A stretch of 64,000 nt of DNA. It comes from Limimaricola sp027213785. Its GTDB lineage: Bacteria; Pseudomonadota; Alphaproteobacteria; Rhodobacterales; Rhodobacteraceae. How positions within the stretch are numbered: position 1 is the stretch's first letter; each line of letters starts with the position of its first letter. The notes beneath the pieces were generated by a model. That model saw nothing but the letters and a program-made list of their open reading frames with translations. It made no database searches and had not been told where the DNA came from. The stretch spans positions 1,798,001 to 1,862,000 of the forward strand of contig NZ_CP193755.1 of the NCBI RefSeq assembly GCF_050847355.1, written 5' to 3'. The translations under genes and the position numbers were made by a program. Below are positions 63,166 through 64,000 of this stretch, piece after piece.

Positions 63166-64000
63166 CGTCAGTGTGCCCGCTCGCGCTTGAGCTTGCGTAA
63201 ACAAGGCGGCGCCGATAGGTATAAAGCTATGCGAATTGGGTCGGGACCTCAACTTTGCCGCGTTCGGCATGATGGCCTGCTTGGCGGAGAAAGGAAAAGC
63301 GGCTCAGGCTTTTCGAATGCTGTGAAAGGGCTCGAAGCGGACCCTCGCTGCTCAGCGCATCGATTACCGCTAAAGGCCAGGTGGTTGCCGCGCTATTACA
63401 GAGCGCAAGGCGCATTGGCCCTCCTCTGATCGTGGCGTTTGTGGAGGCGCGGCCCACCGATGGTTATGAATTGGCAGCCCCTCGTCGGATCAGCGGGGTG
63501 TGACATTGTTGCACCAGTTCTGCTCGCATTGGTGGAGACCTCAAGCTGAGGACAGCGACTCATTGACCCAAGGTCAATCGGCGCCGACCGTTTCTTTGTG
63601 GGCTCGCTGTCACGTGGCCTACATCCTCCCCGGTAGGGTAACGAGTGCGGCTCGCCTTATTCCGGCGAGCCTTTTTACGATCGCTGTCATCGCCTCCGCC
63701 ATCGCTTTCAACCGCCAAGCCGGACAGCAGCTGTGACTTGCTTCCCTCCCGGGGCTGCCAGTTCATCCAGTGCGCTTGGATGCGCATGCCGGAGATCGAG
63801 CGCACCGGCCAGGAAAGTGGCAGCATCATCCGCGAACGGCGTGACGCACGTGATGCTGACAAATTGGCCCACCAAGCGCGCCCGTAAGTAGCTCCATGTC
63901 ACTCGGCTGAACCGCCGCAATCCGCCGGATAGTTCGTCCGGCCGATCATCTGAGGGCGCAGATGAGGATCATGCGATTGGGGTGACGCTTGCGTAACAAG
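63166..64000. other. Right-end region without supported gene
   Basis: 835 bp with only short open frames that lack ribosome binding sites and recognisable products. A segment near 63324-63358 (AAGGGC, GAAGCGG, CTCGCTGCTCA) resembles sequence at about 52303-52337, so both may be decayed copies of one intergenic repeat. A gene may begin beyond the window. Confidence 0.4.

Noticed and set aside
63560..63887. Short overlapping frames near the right end
   Set aside because: Both strands are open by chance in GC-rich DNA, with no start signal or motif to prefer either.

Overview
The window reads as chromosome, grading into a genomic island, of a high-GC alphaproteobacterium. A Rhodobacterales (Roseobacter/Paracoccus-type) host is the best fit. 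The signs are dense GC-rich coding, tightly overlapping operons, cytochrome c maturation genes, NMT1-type ABC uptake with CoA catabolism, type I secretion adhesins, an HWE histidine kinase and large serine recombinases. No rRNA or tRNA gene was recognised. Species cannot be named from the sequence alone.

1-12.9 kb, electron transfer and cytochrome c maturation. A leftward operon ccmF-ccmG-ccmH-ccmI continues into a membrane-anchored Fe-S/FAD oxidoreductase and a Sel1/ankyrin protein that runs off the left edge. Divergently, a histidine-rich membrane cytochrome b-like protein is followed without a gap by a periplasmic cytochrome c with 18 CXXCH motifs. A ferredoxin, a DHDPS-family lyase/dehydratase and an aldehyde dehydrogenase follow, closed by a strong intrinsic terminator. 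The haem-attachment machinery and a very haem-rich client therefore share one divergent promoter region.

12.9-21.2 kb, one leftward uptake and catabolism operon: NMT1/SsuA-like binding protein, ABC ATPase, permease, FAD-dependent oxidoreductase, class III CoA-transferase, enoyl-CoA hydratase-like protein, LysR regulator and amidohydrolase. The substrate is unknown.

22-39 kb, a type I secretion locus on the minus strand. It holds a giant VCBS/cadherin-like adhesin of about 2,976 residues containing 14 nearly identical 372-bp repeats, whose frame is broken by three small indels. The ABC exporter and HlyD-type adaptor follow, then a second substrate, a 1,324-residue RTX protein with five 306-bp repeats. 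No TolC-type outer membrane gene lies in the window. A LuxR-type regulator is divergent from the adhesin.

40.7-63.2 kb, a mobile accessory region. Nested IS5-family remnants are cut by an IS256-family element. An identical second copy of that element, in inverted orientation, has a clean 8-bp target duplication. Between and beyond these lie a DEAD/DEAH helicase with a degenerate nuclease-like tail, two paralogous PemK/MazF-like modules, two large serine recombinase operons (one with a catalytically dead resolvase partner), an HWE kinase/response regulator pair, a MobV-like relaxase, and a DUF262-DUF1524 (GmrSD-like) nuclease candidate. The PemK-like modules have related long GC-rich leaders, a shared operator-like palindrome and a similar 3' hairpin. 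Several of these genes are visibly AT-richer than the backbone, as expected of transferred defence and mobility cargo.

The best candidates for something undescribed are the duplicated PemK-like module with its conserved leader, the single-protein helicase-nuclease, and the dead-resolvase/recombinase pair.
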